From Ceratobasidium sp. AG-K (taxonomy: Eukaryota; Basidiomycota; Agaricomycetes; Cantharellales; Ceratobasidiaceae): DNA of 64,000 nucleotides. The translations under genes were made by a program, and so were the position numbers. Under the pieces are notes generated by a model. That model searched no databases. It was not told where the DNA came from and saw only the letters and a list, made by a program, of their open reading frames with translations. The DNA is taken from the NCBI GenBank assembly GCA_037039685.1, contig JAWNGF010000013.1, positions 765,001 through 829,000 on the forward strand, read 5' to 3'. This document shows, piece by piece, positions 1 to 12,600 of this stretch (position 1 is its first letter; every line of letters starts with the position of its first letter).

Positions 1-981
1 TCCGCGGTCTCAATGTGTATGTGACCTTGTTGTGTATATACGAAATACATGCGCTGTTTACTACTCGAAGTTATTACAACGGAAGCCCGGGTGGAGGACC
101 CTTCACGTTTGCCACAATTTTTGCTCTAGTAGCCAGGCCCCAGGTATGTTTGCGGCCCGGGCCTTCACTTTGGGTTCTTGCGTTGTTGGAGAGCGCAGTA
201 CGCGCTCCACTCCGGGGTCGGCCTTTGGCCGACGCCGCGCCCCTTGTTTGTGTCTGTTGGGGCTCCACCCCTATCCGTGCATGTACGGTATATAGTCCTG
301 CATCCAGCGCCCGGGTCGAGGAACTGAATCCATCCCTCCTGCTTTCCCGTTGTGCTAAGCACTCCCCCCTGTGGCGGCTGACTCACGCTGCTCGTAACAT
401 GCGTATTATAGGTTACTTAGACATGAGCCACAATTGGATGCGCTGTAGCCTCGAAATAATTCTTAGTTGCCTGCACGCACTACCATTCGCGCGCGAGAGC
501 GCCAACATGCACTTACGGGGAGAGTATTCAACCGGGTATGGCCTGGCTAATAGGAATTGTCAATTGTGGTGCGCATGTCTTGATGGGGCAAAGAAACACG
601 TGCGTAAAGTAAATGGTATTCCCGTACACCATGGTTCACAAAGTCAGCTGGCTGCCATCCGCGAGCAAGGTGGAGTGCACGGTAACGTGTGCCCTTCCAT
701 CTAATAGTACCCTGCCATCAAAAACCACACACCAGAACCTCTTCTAGATTTGAAACAGCCACCATTTAATTTGTGAGCTGAAATCAAGACAGTGTGGCCA
801 CGCTAGGGAACCGGCGCGATAGATACATACAGACCAGTATTCAGCAAATACCAGCGGGGTAGCGAAACGGGTTAAATTGACTGGACAGAGGACGAGCGCG
901 TCCTACTAGTAATCCCTTCGGGTGCCACTGGGGGTGTCTTAATTGGGTCCAGCTTGCCCCACAAAGTATTTGGTTAGCTTA
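1..981. other. No recognisable gene
   Basis: A long open frame covers much of the first 700 bases on the plus strand. It is cysteine-rich, has no recognisable domain and overlaps equally open frames on the other strand, so I do not call it. A small perfect hairpin, GTCGGCC-TTT-GGCCGAC, lies near 217-233. The stretch is probably intergenic or the downstream flank of the DUF6535 gene. Confidence 0.5.
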
Positions 982-3900
982 TTATCCAGGAGCATCACGC
1001 CAAACGCAAGTTACCTGAGAATATGTAGGTTCTCCGAACAGCCTTGTGAACGGTGCATAGGTCCAAGCATCTACGTCGGTGAACATGAGCGACAAGTCGT
1101 CATATTCCGCAAGAAGCTCGTTGCGTTCAGGTGATTTCGCAATTACTTCCGTTTTCAGTAGGTTGTGAACCAATTCCACTGATTGCATTTCGATCGGCTC
1201 CGACCCCCCGTGGTTTATAGGCAGGCGCCTCACTCGAGATAATAGGTTAGAGGCCGCAAGGAAAAAGGCCATTGAAAGGGTGGGATATTGGGAAACTGGA
1301 TCTGACATATAATTCAAGGCACAATCTATTGCACGCAAGAAATCCGGGAGCATTTGAGGTCTTCTCTGAAGATCCTCTCCGAGGTCGGGATCGTTTTCCA
1401 TCGCGAGACGAATCATCTGCACCAAGAGGTCGCTCAAGGTAGGTGCATATTTTGGGTGACGGCCAATTTCTACCAGCTGTATCAATCCTGCTTCAGTCCA
1501 TAGAAAATCTATAGCGTCTTTCATGGGTCCATTGAGCATCCTATCAACAAGATGCTTCAGCTCGGAATCTAGTTCTGGCCTTTGAACCCAAATTTGGAAG
1601 AATATATGGTAAACGTCCTGGGAGAGATTGAACCCTCTTGAGTACTGGATTATAGTGTGAGTGCCTAGGCTGCCCGTAATAAGCAACCACTGGATCAAGC
1701 ATCTTAGTGCATGCGGGTCCGCTCCAACGCATAACGCCTGAATCAGTCCAGATATCAAACGGCCCGATTGGCTTGCTACTTCCAGCGCGGATTGTTGGCC
1801 AGCATTTCGTCTGTCAGGTGGCGAAGTGTGTGTAATGCACGTCCCGCGAGTAATTTAATTCCCGAGTGTTCTGAGAAAGAAACTGAGACAAATGCGATTC
1901 TAAGCAGCTGGCCCAGGGTCCAGATACCAAGTGCATATGCGTCATCATTAGACTCAGGTGCCCCTTGCCAGAAAATGTAGGGGTCCTCAAGATGCAATGT
2001 AATACGGGATTTCTCCTCAGGTCCGTAGGCTTCGGAATTCAAACTCATGTTAAGCCGTTGCCTCAAGAGGACCGGTGCAACAACGCAAAGTGTATGGCTG
2101 GCAGACTTGACGAGTTCGGACGATCGAGCACTGGCTGCGGAGCATAGTGCTCGCATGATGTTGGTTAAAAGTCCATCAACATCGTCTATGTCGAGAGGAG
2201 GTAGGTAACGGGCGGTGCCGGTGCCAGTCACATCAACGTGAAATACTGGAAGGGCTGCTTTATCGGCATGCTGTTGTTGATGGGTGCTAGTCGGAGTGGT
2301 GGGGTTGAGATCAGGGCACGAGAATCCCAGTCGGATCGACTCCAACAAGTAAATCAGAGTGTTGTTACTGATAGAAACACAACCCTCACTCCGAATGTAG
2401 AGCTGCACCCCTGCACGAAACAAGGCGCGACTGAAACGTGAGCGAAGGTCAAACAATCGAACCTTCCTCATCCTATCATTGGTTATATCCACCGCGGACC
2501 AGCTTTTTGTAAGGTGATCTGGATCAAAGCTATTGTTCTGGGGGGGAGACATCATATCTTCAGTTAAACTGAGTCGCTCCCAGTAGTGGTGTGACGCTGC
2601 AAATGCAACGAGACGCAGTTCGGAGGCAGTTAAGAGCGCAAATGTATCAGCCGTAAAGTGGGGCCGTTCGTCGTTCCATAGGTAATCAAACACCCCAAAA
2701 GCAGCTTGAATCGGAGCTTCATGCATCCACTAACATCTTGTTCATTAGGCTCAGGTCTGCGTTATCATTAAGAAACTGACATACAAGATGTGCCCAATCT
2801 TCTTGTTTTTCATTATCCCAAAACATCGGACCTGGTATATTCATTGCCATGAATTGAGCTAAGCCTGGTAGCGCGATAGAGTATCTTGCCACCGAGTTTT
2901 CCTGACTCTTTGGAAGTAAATCATTCTTAGAGGCTAAAATATGGGGAATTCGAGTGCAAACTGTCTGGAACATTTCTGCGACAAGCCTGTAGGAGCTCCC
3001 GGGAGTCTCAACAATAGTCTTGCCGAGTTGGTCAGACATGTTGGTAGGTGGCTCCGGTTTTGGGTCCTTGTCCGCGGGGTGTGGCATTTTTATTCCAGCT
3101 AGGGCTTGGTAGGAGCAGTCGCTCACTGTAGTATCTCGTGCATGCGCGGAAAGCCAAGAAAGTGCTTGTAAATCCCGCCGAGAGGTTATTCCATTTGCGT
3201 CTGATTCGGACACCATGCGTTTCAAAAGTGTTGCCAGCGTGCGATTTGGGGTGAAAAAAGCTTGAGTATACTTCGAGACTTGAGTGATGAATGGACAAAA
3301 ATCCACCAGGGATGTAAGCACGATGGTAGCAATATAGAAACACACCGTTACTCCCACGATTATGACGACTGACACTGCAATAGTCAAATCAAGTGTCGCC
3401 AGTTGAATCACCAAACCAATTGAAAAGAGAAGGAGCGAAAAGTGCATGAGGGTAGGGAGGAAATCAATTATATGAAGAGCATGCCACCGGTCCATTCCTC
3501 GGAGTCTTTCTTGGTGAAGTAGGGCATGCTCATAAGGTGAGCGGGGCCTGGATGTCACAAAAGCTGTCAACCACTCTTTAGCGAGCATAGCAATCAAGGC
3601 AGCACAGAGAGACAAAGTAAGGGACATAAACCACAAGCCATTGAGCCAACGAGCAGAGGCAAGAGCTTCAAAGGGAGGTATTGTGACTAGCGGCGAAGTT
3701 GGCCGCGCAACACCCTCCTCTAGCCGCTGTTGAGACTGCGCAATGTAAAGGAGAAGCCGAAGAGAGGCCTCTCCACGATCTTGTTGGAGCATATTCTTCG
3801 ACTCGATAAGAAAGCCAGTCACAATCGCCGAGAACAAACCAGCCTACGAGAGTGATTCAGCAGCCAGTCACGAGGCTATTAAGACGAGAGCCATATTGGC

Positions 3901-4170
3901 TAAATAAAAATCTCACAAAAATGAGCATAGTATCCAGGTTCTTGTTTCTGCCATCGACCGTTTCACCGTCAAACTCGTTTGCTTCTTCCTGATATAACTC
4001 CCAAATCGTCGCACTGGGCGCTAGTTCTTCGCCAAGCTTGTCTCTTGCAAGGCGTTCATCCGCGGCACGACGATTGCCAGCTAAAAATGAAGGGTCTGCC
4101 TGGTACCCTTTCGAAGGGGCAGAGCTCGATTGTGTGTGCCCAAAGAGCTTGGATGCATTCTGGGGCGAGA
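982..4170 (-). CDS. DUF6535-domain membrane protein (5' end unresolved)
   Basis: This encodes a membrane protein of the DUF6535 family, of unknown function and expanded in Agaricomycetes. The hallmark N-terminal segment is visible: a WELYQEEA-type motif and then LIF/AGLFSAIVTGFLIES across an intron at 3844-3916. A conserved NGLWFMSLTLSLCAALIAML helix and two more hydrophobic helices follow. Two further introns join open frames that otherwise look shifted: 2730-2784 (55 nt, GTATGT..TTAG) and 1779-1840 (62 nt, GTGCAT..GAAG). The remaining C-terminal part is helical and unrecognised, ending at a TAA at 982-984. The first visible exon is open up to about 4170 but has no ATG in frame, so the true start lies in an unidentified upstream exon. 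The family assignment is firm and the exact model moderate. It could be an intact member or one that has lost its first exon. Confidence 0.7.
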
Positions 4171-5321
4171 GTTACTATTGACCACTTTTTGGCATTCAGG
4201 GTTACACACGGTTTCGTTTGTGGTGTATGCTTTTGCAGGCTTTAGCCCGGAAATCTTGATATCTGACAGCCATACTTCGTTCCTGTCTTCCATATGTGTA
4301 GTGGTTGCAAAGGGTTTGTTGAGATTCGTTCCAACGTGGCTCCCACGGTTGACGCCGATTCGGAGACACGCGGCGATTTCCACACGATAACACACGGTCA
4401 GGGCGCTTACCGGGCCGTTGCCTTTATGATTACAAGCGCCTCGGCCTCCTGGCCGTTTATAGTATTATTCTTGGGCGTTTCCTCATCTCCATAGTCTATT
4501 TCAGTCAATATGTTAGCAAGCCGCTGCAGCGCTCAGGACCGTCGAAATGTCTCTCGTGATCATTATTGTGGTTCGCACAATCATTCGCAAGGTGGTGGGT
4601 GGGGCCAACTCCCTGGATTCTCACCAAATCCGACTCTTGAATTAGTATCCTTGGACATGACATCAGAATAACTATTTTTTATACGTAGTATATGTAGTAA
4701 GCTATTGCTCAACCACACAAGAAACCTGGTGATCACTGGACTATCCAAACCAAGGAAACCAAACGAGAAACACAATCTGGGCGTGACGGTACCTTCTGCC
4801 TCCCCAATCCACCAATTCACCGGTAGGTTAATAATATCGCTCAATTACTAGCTCCTCCTGGGATCAGGTTCTTTGAATAGCGACGGCAGCCCGTGATTTA
4901 AACCAGGCCAATACCAGCATTATTAAGAACCACGACGAGGTCAAGTGAAACACCCAATTTTATCAGCGCAAAAGGCAAGTCCACTCATTACTATACAATT
5001 TTTCTTCACTGATTACACTCAAAAAAATGAGGGGCCAATTTCTCTGCCGGGAAGCCACACGGAGAGATCCCCCGTTCTCTGTGAGGGCACAGTTGTCGGA
5101 ATATACTTTGACTGGAGTTCGAGGGTATTAGCTAATCGATTACATTAGCTCAGGGATCCTAGCGACGTGGTATGACAAACGAAAGCCTTCTCCAAAGCCT
5201 CCACTGGGAACCACCATCTCCATAAAGTTTGGCTGTTGTCTGAGGTGCGTCTCATGCTTGCCTACGCGCTGCTTACCCTGCTTACTCAAACCACGAATAT
5301 TAAGTGACTGTTGCCGTCGAG
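4171..5321. other. Intergenic, no gene seen
   Basis: Only short overlapping frames on both strands are present, none with a recognisable motif. The right part should hold the promoter of the Apq12-like gene that starts at 5322, and the left part the missing first exon of the DUF6535 gene. Confidence 0.4.
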
Positions 5322-6011
5322 ATGGACTTTGAATTCGTACTTCAACACTTGCAGCCTCATCTCCCGCCATGGGCTTTTCACATCGTTCTTATGCTAGCCG
5401 GATCCCTTTCCTCGACGATTAACACCCTCTCCTATGCCCTTACGCACCCATCGGATCCCGACTCTGTCGAGGCTGTCAAAGCCATGGTGCCCGCCCTACT
5501 ATCGTTTCTCGCAATCTACTTTACTTTGCTGTCAGTGTATCGAACGATACGAAGCACGGTACGACTGGTATTCTTCATGATCAAATGGGTTGGGGTTTTG
5601 TCTGCCCTCGCTTTCGGCTTAGCATACTTTATGCGTGGCGGAGGTGCTGCAGACTTTAGCGACCTGACTGCCCAACTCCACAATCTCGGGGATGGGTACA
5701 AGCAGCAAGCTATTCCACCCAAGCAGGGAAAAACTGGGTCCCGTAGCATGTGGGATCGATTCGACGCCCGTGACCGCAAGGACGATGATGGAGGAAAGCT
5801 GTGGTGGCAAAAGGACAAGGATTCGACTCCCCCAACGGCCAATCCTATCGTCAACTATGTGTTTGAGCAGGTCGCAGGCTACAAGTGGGTGTACGATTCG
5901 CTAATGGATGCTACCGAAGATTCTGGATCGAGACGGGAAAAGAGGACCTCGAACTCCAAGAACAAGCCTCGGGCAAACTCTAAGAGCAAAGCAGGGCAAC
6001 GCGTCCGGTAG
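5322..6011 (+). CDS. Apq12-like nuclear envelope membrane protein
   Basis: A single-exon gene of 229 codons. The open frame extends a few codons upstream, but the first true ATG is at 5322. The protein has a hydrophobic helix near residues 20-40, then two adjacent membrane segments at roughly residues 60-110 (PALLSFLAIYFTLLSVYRTI and an FFMIKWVGVLSALAFGLAYF stretch). A charged tail rich in K, D, S and R follows, ending in a basic cluster. Two close transmembrane segments with a TIRSTVRL linker resemble the Apq12 family, nuclear envelope/ER proteins involved in nuclear pore biogenesis and lipid homeostasis. That link rests on pattern memory and is moderate at best. The tail is longer than in yeast Apq12. 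The membrane topology is seen; the function is inferred. Confidence 0.6.
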   Translation: MDFEFVLQHLQPHLPPWAFHIVLMLAGSLSSTINTLSYALTHPSDPDSVEAVKAMVPALLSFLAIYFTLLSVYRTIRSTVRLVFFMIKWVGVLSALAFGLAYFMRGGGAADFSDLTAQLHNLGDGYKQQAIPPKQGKTGSRSMWDRFDARDRKDDDGGKLWWQKDKDSTPPTANPIVNYVFEQVAGYKWVYDSLMDATEDSGSRREKRTSNSKNKPRANSKSKAGQRVR

Positions 6012-6712
6012 CGGGCGAGGTGGCCCGAGATTTATTGGTTTTTATTGGTGTGTGGTTCCCTTTGGTCCGACGAAAGTATGAATCTGATCGCCTTTTATCG
6101 TCGCACCAGGCACGTATGCTTTAACTGTATTATCATTTTGCCCGGTTGGTTCTACCGAGGGGATAGCTCGTCAGTTCTACGTGGCGGACTTGGGGTTGGA
6201 TTGGATTGTACAGAAACACGCTTTCCTTTTTGCTTTTAGATACGTACCTTTGTAGGTAATGATTGCTCGTGTGGATTGAATATTACCATCCGTATCAACG
6301 GTGTCAGAGCTCAGACCCAAGCCGGCATGGCGATATTTGGCCAAGATACGTATTTTGCCTGCGACATCTTTATTCGGATACGCGTCGGATGACGATGTTT
6401 ATTTGTCAATTTACAATTCTGATCGCCGTCATGGTATACAATAGAGAACCAATTTAGTTGCTGGTCTCACTTTTAATCCTGACAACGACAGCCACAACCG
6501 GGTCAACACGAGTTTTCCCGTTTCTCGTCGAGTCTACGCGCCCCAGCGACAGAAATCCTAGATCTGACTTTCGACGAGTACCTCCAACTCGCCATTAGGG
6601 CACTAGATACCCTAACGCTCACCTTCAGACAGCCTCTCGCTTGCGTTACGTGTCTCTTATCCCGCCCACGAGCAGAGTCAGCTCGTCGTCAACTATTCCT
6701 CAAATAATTGCA
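6012..6712. other. Intergenic region between convergent-free neighbours
   Basis: This holds the 3' flank of the Apq12-like gene and the upstream region of the MYND gene at 6713. No coding sequence longer than about 60 codons with any sign of selection is visible. Confidence 0.4.
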
Positions 6713-8996
6713 ATGGTTCAATCTGATCTATCCCGCAAGATTGATAAGGCGGGCAATGATGTCGAAAGAGTCGATATCATAGTCAAAGATCTCAAACTGC
6801 CAGGTAAGTCACTCTCTGGGCCGACATCTGCGTCATTTACCCCACAACCTCGTATAGACCCAAACAAGCGCAAGGGTCTGAGGCAATTTGCAACCAATTT
6901 TGTCCAGTACAGTCGAAAGATCAACGCGTGCTACGATGCACATAGCCAGCCCGAACACAAGGATTATATCGTTCTGGCGGTGATCGTGAACCTGTGGGCC
7001 AAGCTTGGTGTGGATACAGTTCTCCGGGACCGGCTGCTTACGAGTGGTGAGCTTGTTCAGTCACGGCAACTGCCAAAATTAACATCGGGTAGGCATTTTG
7101 GAACGTATCACCCCGTTGCTCTCGGCAGGTCCGCTGGTCACCCGTCAATCGGCTCTTTTGGCACTATCCAACTTGACCCATCATGCCGGTGAAACCGCAC
7201 GCAAGATAATCGCAATCGCTACTGTTCCCGCCATCGTCGACCTGCTCGACACGCCCGAAATCCCAGCGCGGATCGCTGAACTCGGAATCGCGGTCATGTC
7301 ACACAGCATGTCGGCGGCCGTGACCGACGGCGAGGGACACTATCACCACACGCATGAAGTCCACATCCCCTCTGCACTCAAGAACATCGACGGGGTGCGC
7401 ATGGTGTCGGCCATTGCCGAGTCGATGCGTCGGATAGACGTCAACGTCGAGCTAGTGACGCATGGACTGGACTTGTTGCGCACACTGGCGTTTTCATGGC
7501 GCCGGGAAATTCTCGAAACGCAGACCGAGCGGGTGTTTGTCGCTGCCCTCGCGAGTCCGAATATCAATGTCCGGCTGCTTGGGCTCATGGGCTTGTTCCG
7601 ACTCGGGTCGTCTGTGACGGAGCAGGAAGGACGCATGCTGAACCCAATGACCGTCGCCCAAATCGCAAACAACATGTCGGGTCACTTCAACGCCAACCTC
7701 ATGAACGCGATGCGGAATCAGTACGGAGGAATCCAAGGGGGGATGATTGCCGAAATTGCCGAATCCTCGACAAGGCTGGACCGGGCGATCACGAGCTTGG
7801 GCCGAAACTGGGACTATGCACAGCTCGGGCGGACATTGTGCAAGCGTGTGCTCGAGTGCGAGTATTCGCTCGGACAAGGGTACCTCGCAAGTCCCGAGGG
7901 GCCGATGGAGACGCTCGATGTGACGTTTACGCGTGCAGCCGAGGCGCTAGGGCGGTCGACCGATCCGGCAGATGCGCACCTTCCTGCGTTGTTGTTGATT
8001 AAACTCGCGATGGGAGCTGGGGACCGGGCCAAGGTGTGTCAGCTGGCGGCTCAGGCGTGAACCAATTCCCGGACGTGGCGTTTTTCTATTATGCCCAAGC
8101 GATATGGACCGAGGAACCCAGGCTGGGGTTGAGGTTGGCAAAGAAAGGGCTGGCGTGTGGAGATGCGACGGACTATGTCAAGCGGGGGTTGCTGTACAAG
8201 AGTGCGGAGGCGGCGTTTGAGATGACGATGGACGGGCCGTTGCAAAACGCCGAGGCGGGGTCCCCTGCGTGGCGCGAGGGTGTGGCGATTTTGCATTGTG
8301 CGTTGGAGGATTCGAGGGAGTATATCGAGATGACGCCGATGGATCAGAAGAATATGAAGACGATGTTGTATACGTATTTGTGTATGGCGATTTTGCTCGA
8401 GGGAGACAAGATTGTCAAGGATTTGGATCGGATTCGGGTAAGTCCCACGTAGAATTTGGGGGCGGCGACTGACTTTTGGATAGCCCTATGTCGAAAAACT
8501 GTCGGTTGCGGAACAGATATTTTCCATCGTCATCAGACCGCTCCCCTCGACACAGCGCAAACTCGCAATCCACACCATCATCCCACTCTTTGGCAAACCG
8601 CTCAAAAACTGGCGTACAGTCATTGCCCGAATGGACGACCCCAAACTCGGGGCACACCACCACCAAGTCCTAAGCAAAGACGACCCAGACCACATTCTCG
8701 CCAACTGGCTCGCTCGCACTGCGCTCGACGACGAAAACGCCCCGGCGAGCGAGTTTGCCGAGTTGAATGCGCCGGATGGCCTGTTCGGTACGTCGGTAGC
8801 GGATGTGTTGGTGTATCGGTGTTCGTTGTGTGGGAATCCGAGTGCGTCGCTCAAGAGGTGTGGGAGGTGCAAGAATGCGAGGTATTGTGACGATGCTTGG
8901 TGAGTCTCCAGGTGTGTTCTGGGGTTGTGCTGATGCTTGGATAGTCAACGTAAGCATTGGAAGAAGGGACATAAGCAAGTGTGTAAGCCTGCTTGA
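6713..8996 (+). CDS. Helical-repeat protein with C-terminal MYND zinc finger
   Basis: The start is ATG 6713 (MVQSDLSRKIDKAG). Introns seen are 6804-6857 (GTAAGT), 7047-7128 (GTGAGC), 8438-8483 (GTAAGT) and 8900-8944 (GTGAGT). The body is alpha-helical and ARM/HEAT- or Sel1-like, with segments such as RQSALLALSNLTHHAG and VAFFYYAQAIW. The C-terminus is a complete MYND finger with the expected Cys/His ligands: CSLCGN, KRCGRCKNARYC, then across the last intron CQRKHWKKGHKQVC, followed by a TGA at 8994-8996. MYND fingers bind short proline-containing peptides, so a scaffold role is inferred. Between about 8042 and 8058 the frame changes by one base and no good intron restores it. The downstream frame clearly continues the same protein, so this is either an assembly indel or an unusual splice. 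A specific function cannot be assigned. Confidence 0.8.
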
Positions 8997-9618
8997 ACAT
9001 TTTGGCGAACGTTGGACGCATACATGTAGATATGGTGTTTCAGTAAATGTGTATTTCACACGTGGTCTGTGCTTGGCGAGTCCAACCCACATGGACTGTG
9101 TGCTTGGAACATTTGCGCAGCACTCTCGTAAATCATTAAATATGACAACATAATATGTCATAATTGCTTGGAACAAATATAGAAACTTGACTGCTGACTG
9201 GGGATTTACGGAAGCACGAGGGGTGAGATAGAACAGGCGTTGGTGTTTCATCGGAGCCCAAAGTTGCGAGGCTGTCGGGATTTCGGACGGTAATAGGCTG
9301 AGGACAGGCACCAGGGCAGCCAAAAATTGAACAGTTGTGCACATACACGTCCCAGTGATACACCGGCAGAATGGCCCGGAGGCGGGAAGTGTTTACGTTC
9401 CACGTGACAGTTCCATTTTAGACCCCTCGGCGCCGCGGTCGAGACCCGTCCGGGTCTAGGCCGGGTTGGGCGCCAAGGAGGGATCGATTGGGGGACGCAA
9501 GGGCCTCGAGCTGGCGACCGTGTGCTCGCTGGGATATACGTTGGTCGTGTCGTCAGAACCATTGTCGCTGCATGCCCCATTGGCGCTCGGACTCGACCTC
9601 TGCCCACCGCCCACTTGA
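8997..9618. other. Intergenic, promoter region of the PDK1-type kinase
   Basis: I see no convincing gene. The stretch lies between the MYND gene stop and the kinase start. GC content rises toward 9420-9620, next to the start of the kinase gene. Confidence 0.4.
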
Positions 9619-12600
9619 ATGACTGTCCCGTGCATCACCGTGTCCACGTCCTCGCTGTCGCCGGCGAGCACACCTGCGATGGCGAGCACGAACCAACTGG
9701 GTAAGTGTCTTTATATATTTTTCTGTATTTTACTGATGAGAGCAGCCCAGCTGTCGCGGAATGCGTCTGTGATTTCGACCTCGTCGTCGTCGTCTGCGTC
9801 GTCGCTGGTCAACACGCCCCCCTCTCGACCACGTCCGCTGCGGCAGTTTTCGTACCAGCCGCCGTCCCGTCCGCGGTCTCCGAGCGAGCAGCCGTCGCGC
9901 ACCCGGTCTCCATCACGTCCCCCCGTCTCGCCATCGACACCGCGTGGTGGCAGAGCGCCTCCACCAGTGTGGGTGCCCAGAGAACTCGGCAGAGAAGACA
10001 GCGACAGCGATAGCGAACTGCCCGAGCTAGCGCCGACATCCCGACGAGGGTCCGATGCCCGCCGCGGCCACTCGCGCAAAGGCTCGGTCAGCACTGTGCG
10101 GCGTACAGACGATATGCCCAGTCGGTCCCAGTCGCGCACGGGCTCAGTGTCGGAATTTGCACCGCCCAGTCCAAAGGTTGCGACGGGAATGCTGGCAGGA
10201 AGTCCCAAGCTTGGTCAGCGCTCGCTGCCTGGCAAGCGCAGTCGTGTGCCCAGCACCGCGTCGAGTGCAGCTGCTCTGGTCGGCCAGCTCGAGGCCTCAC
10301 TGAGCTCCAATCTCAACCCCAACTCGAGAGCGACTGCCCCGTCCCCCACCCCGCCTGCCCAGACTCGCAAACGCCGCACCCAGTCCACCTCGACCACCGC
10401 CAATGCCCGTTCTCGCTCTGCCTCGGCTGCGCCCCGTCAGCGCATGCCCGTCACTGCCGCTGATTTTGAATTTGGGCCCGAGTTGGGCAGTGGCAGTTAT
10501 AGCACCGTCGTCAAGGCCTGGCTCAAGGGCAACACTGGCGCAAACGGAGGAGTCGCAGCTGGGCTGGCTGGTGCGTCTGGCAACGGCGAGGGCAAGGTCT
10601 TTGCCGTCAAGGTCTCTGATAAGCAGTATCTGATCAACAAGGGCAAGGTTCGCACCACACTCACTCTTTATCGCTCGAGCTAAGCCTCTCCAGGTCAAGT
10701 ATGCCAATGTCGAAAAAACCGCCCTTGCCGCTCTGGGTGCCGGAAACCACCACCGTGGCCATCCAGGCATCGTCAAGCTCCACTGGACTTTTCACGATCC
10801 ATCGAGTTTGTGTGAGTGGCTTTCCGGTCCCGCTCTGCCACCTTATACCCTTTGTCGATCATCCGTCATTTAGTCGAAGATCTGGCTTGCGCCCAATCTC
10901 GTAGCTTTAACCCTCAGACCCTGCTGTTCCCACATCGTGTCCTGCAGTTCTATCCGCGTTCCTATCTCCCTCGGCTTTCTCCTTGCTTCGCTTTCATTTC
11001 ATTAGGCCTTTTCTTGCCGTAATCTCCCCCGTGTCTCTGATCTGGCGGGGGATCTCCGCTCGGCATGACGTTGCTAACATTCACCAGATTTCGTCCTAGA
11101 CCTCGTTCCCAATGGCGAACTCCTCGACCGCATCAAGAAGCTCGGAAGCTTCACGTCCGAAGGCGCCCAGTACTATACTGCCCAAATCGTCGATGCCGTG
11201 GCGTGGATGCACACTATCGGCGTCGTTCATCGGCAAGTCTTTTCGATTTGGAACGAACCGGAGCTGACCCCCGTTTAGTGATCTGAAGCCCGAGAATATT
11301 TTGCTCGACGAAGCGTACCGGATCAAGATTACTGATTTTGGAAGTGCACGGGTGGAAGATGGTGCCGGGCCTGCGAGCACGCAGAATAGCGCTGGCGAGG
11401 CTCCACTTGATCAGCGTGCGAGTTCGTTTGTGGGCACGGCCGAGTATGTGAGCCCAGAGCTGTTGATGCATAATGTTACGAGTCGCTGGTGAGTCGGCTC
11501 ATCTGGGTGTCGAGGTCGTGCTGACGGGAGTAGCTCGGACGTATGGGCGATTGGGTGTATTCTTTTCCAGATGTTGGCTGGCCGTCCGCCGTTCAAGGGT
11601 GGATCGGAATATTTGACCCTGGAGCAGGTCAAGCGGCTCGAGTACACCATCCCGGAAAAGTTTGATCCTGTTGCTGAGGAGCTTGTGAGGAATATCCTTG
11701 TGCGTAGTTACTTTTTGCGATGACTTGTGCTAATGTAGTGCAGGTCCTTGATCCCGGCGCACGCCCAACGATGCCAGCCATCAAGGCGCACGCATTCTTG
11801 GTTGACACGGTATGGGACGAACTATGGACCAGCGACGCACCTCCACTCGAGTCCGGCCCAGTCAAAGGCCCACCCCCACCCGAGAGTCCAATGGAATTCG
11901 ATTCGGACTCGGGACGACGCGGGTGAAATGTGGGACCGGATGGCAGACGGACAGGGAGCGGACGTGGGCGGGTACTTGGCCAAGGTCGGGTACTTTGGCA
12001 CGACCCTACCACCCAGGCAAGACGACGAAGCCACTCCGCGCGGTGATTACGGGTTCCAGAATTATCGGTTTGGAGAAGTGTCGAGTGTGCCGATCCCAGT
12101 GACCGATTCGGAGCCGCCGTCGACCGGGACGACGAGGCCTGATTCGCGTGGGGTTTCCGAGTCCCAGCCGAGCGGGGTGATTTCCGATTCTCCCGTATTG
12201 GCTCCCACCGAGCGTCATGCCCGTTCGTCTATCCCACCGTCGTTGCCCCCGATCTTGTCACCCAGTCTGCTCAACGCGGACAATGAGGTGGCGGTCGAGG
12301 ACGACGATATGGTTCCCGAGCTCCAGCCGACCGAGCAACGGACGCGCACAGATCCGTTGCGCGCGTCTCACTCGTCGACTGTCTCGGGTGCGGGTACGAC
12401 TAGTTCGTCCGAGGGCAGTCCGCTGGGTTCTGCTGCTGGGACTGCGCGCACTGGGAGTGGGGAGCGGATGCCGATTGCGGGCGGGGATGTTGAAGGGCTG
12501 AGGATCGCGTTGGCTGTTATGGGGTTGGGTGGGGATCAGGAGCGATTGTGAGTTTTCCTCTGTTGGTGGATTGGATGGTGCTAATGGTGTGTAGGTCCTC

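Noticed and set aside
15..704. A 229-codon frame at the left edge
   Set aside because: No domain, odd composition, overlapping open frames on the other strand and no splice context.
982..3837. Two apparent frameshifts in the DUF6535 gene
   Set aside because: Both are explained by short introns of ordinary size (2730-2784 and 1779-1840) that join the frames exactly, so the gene need not be broken there.
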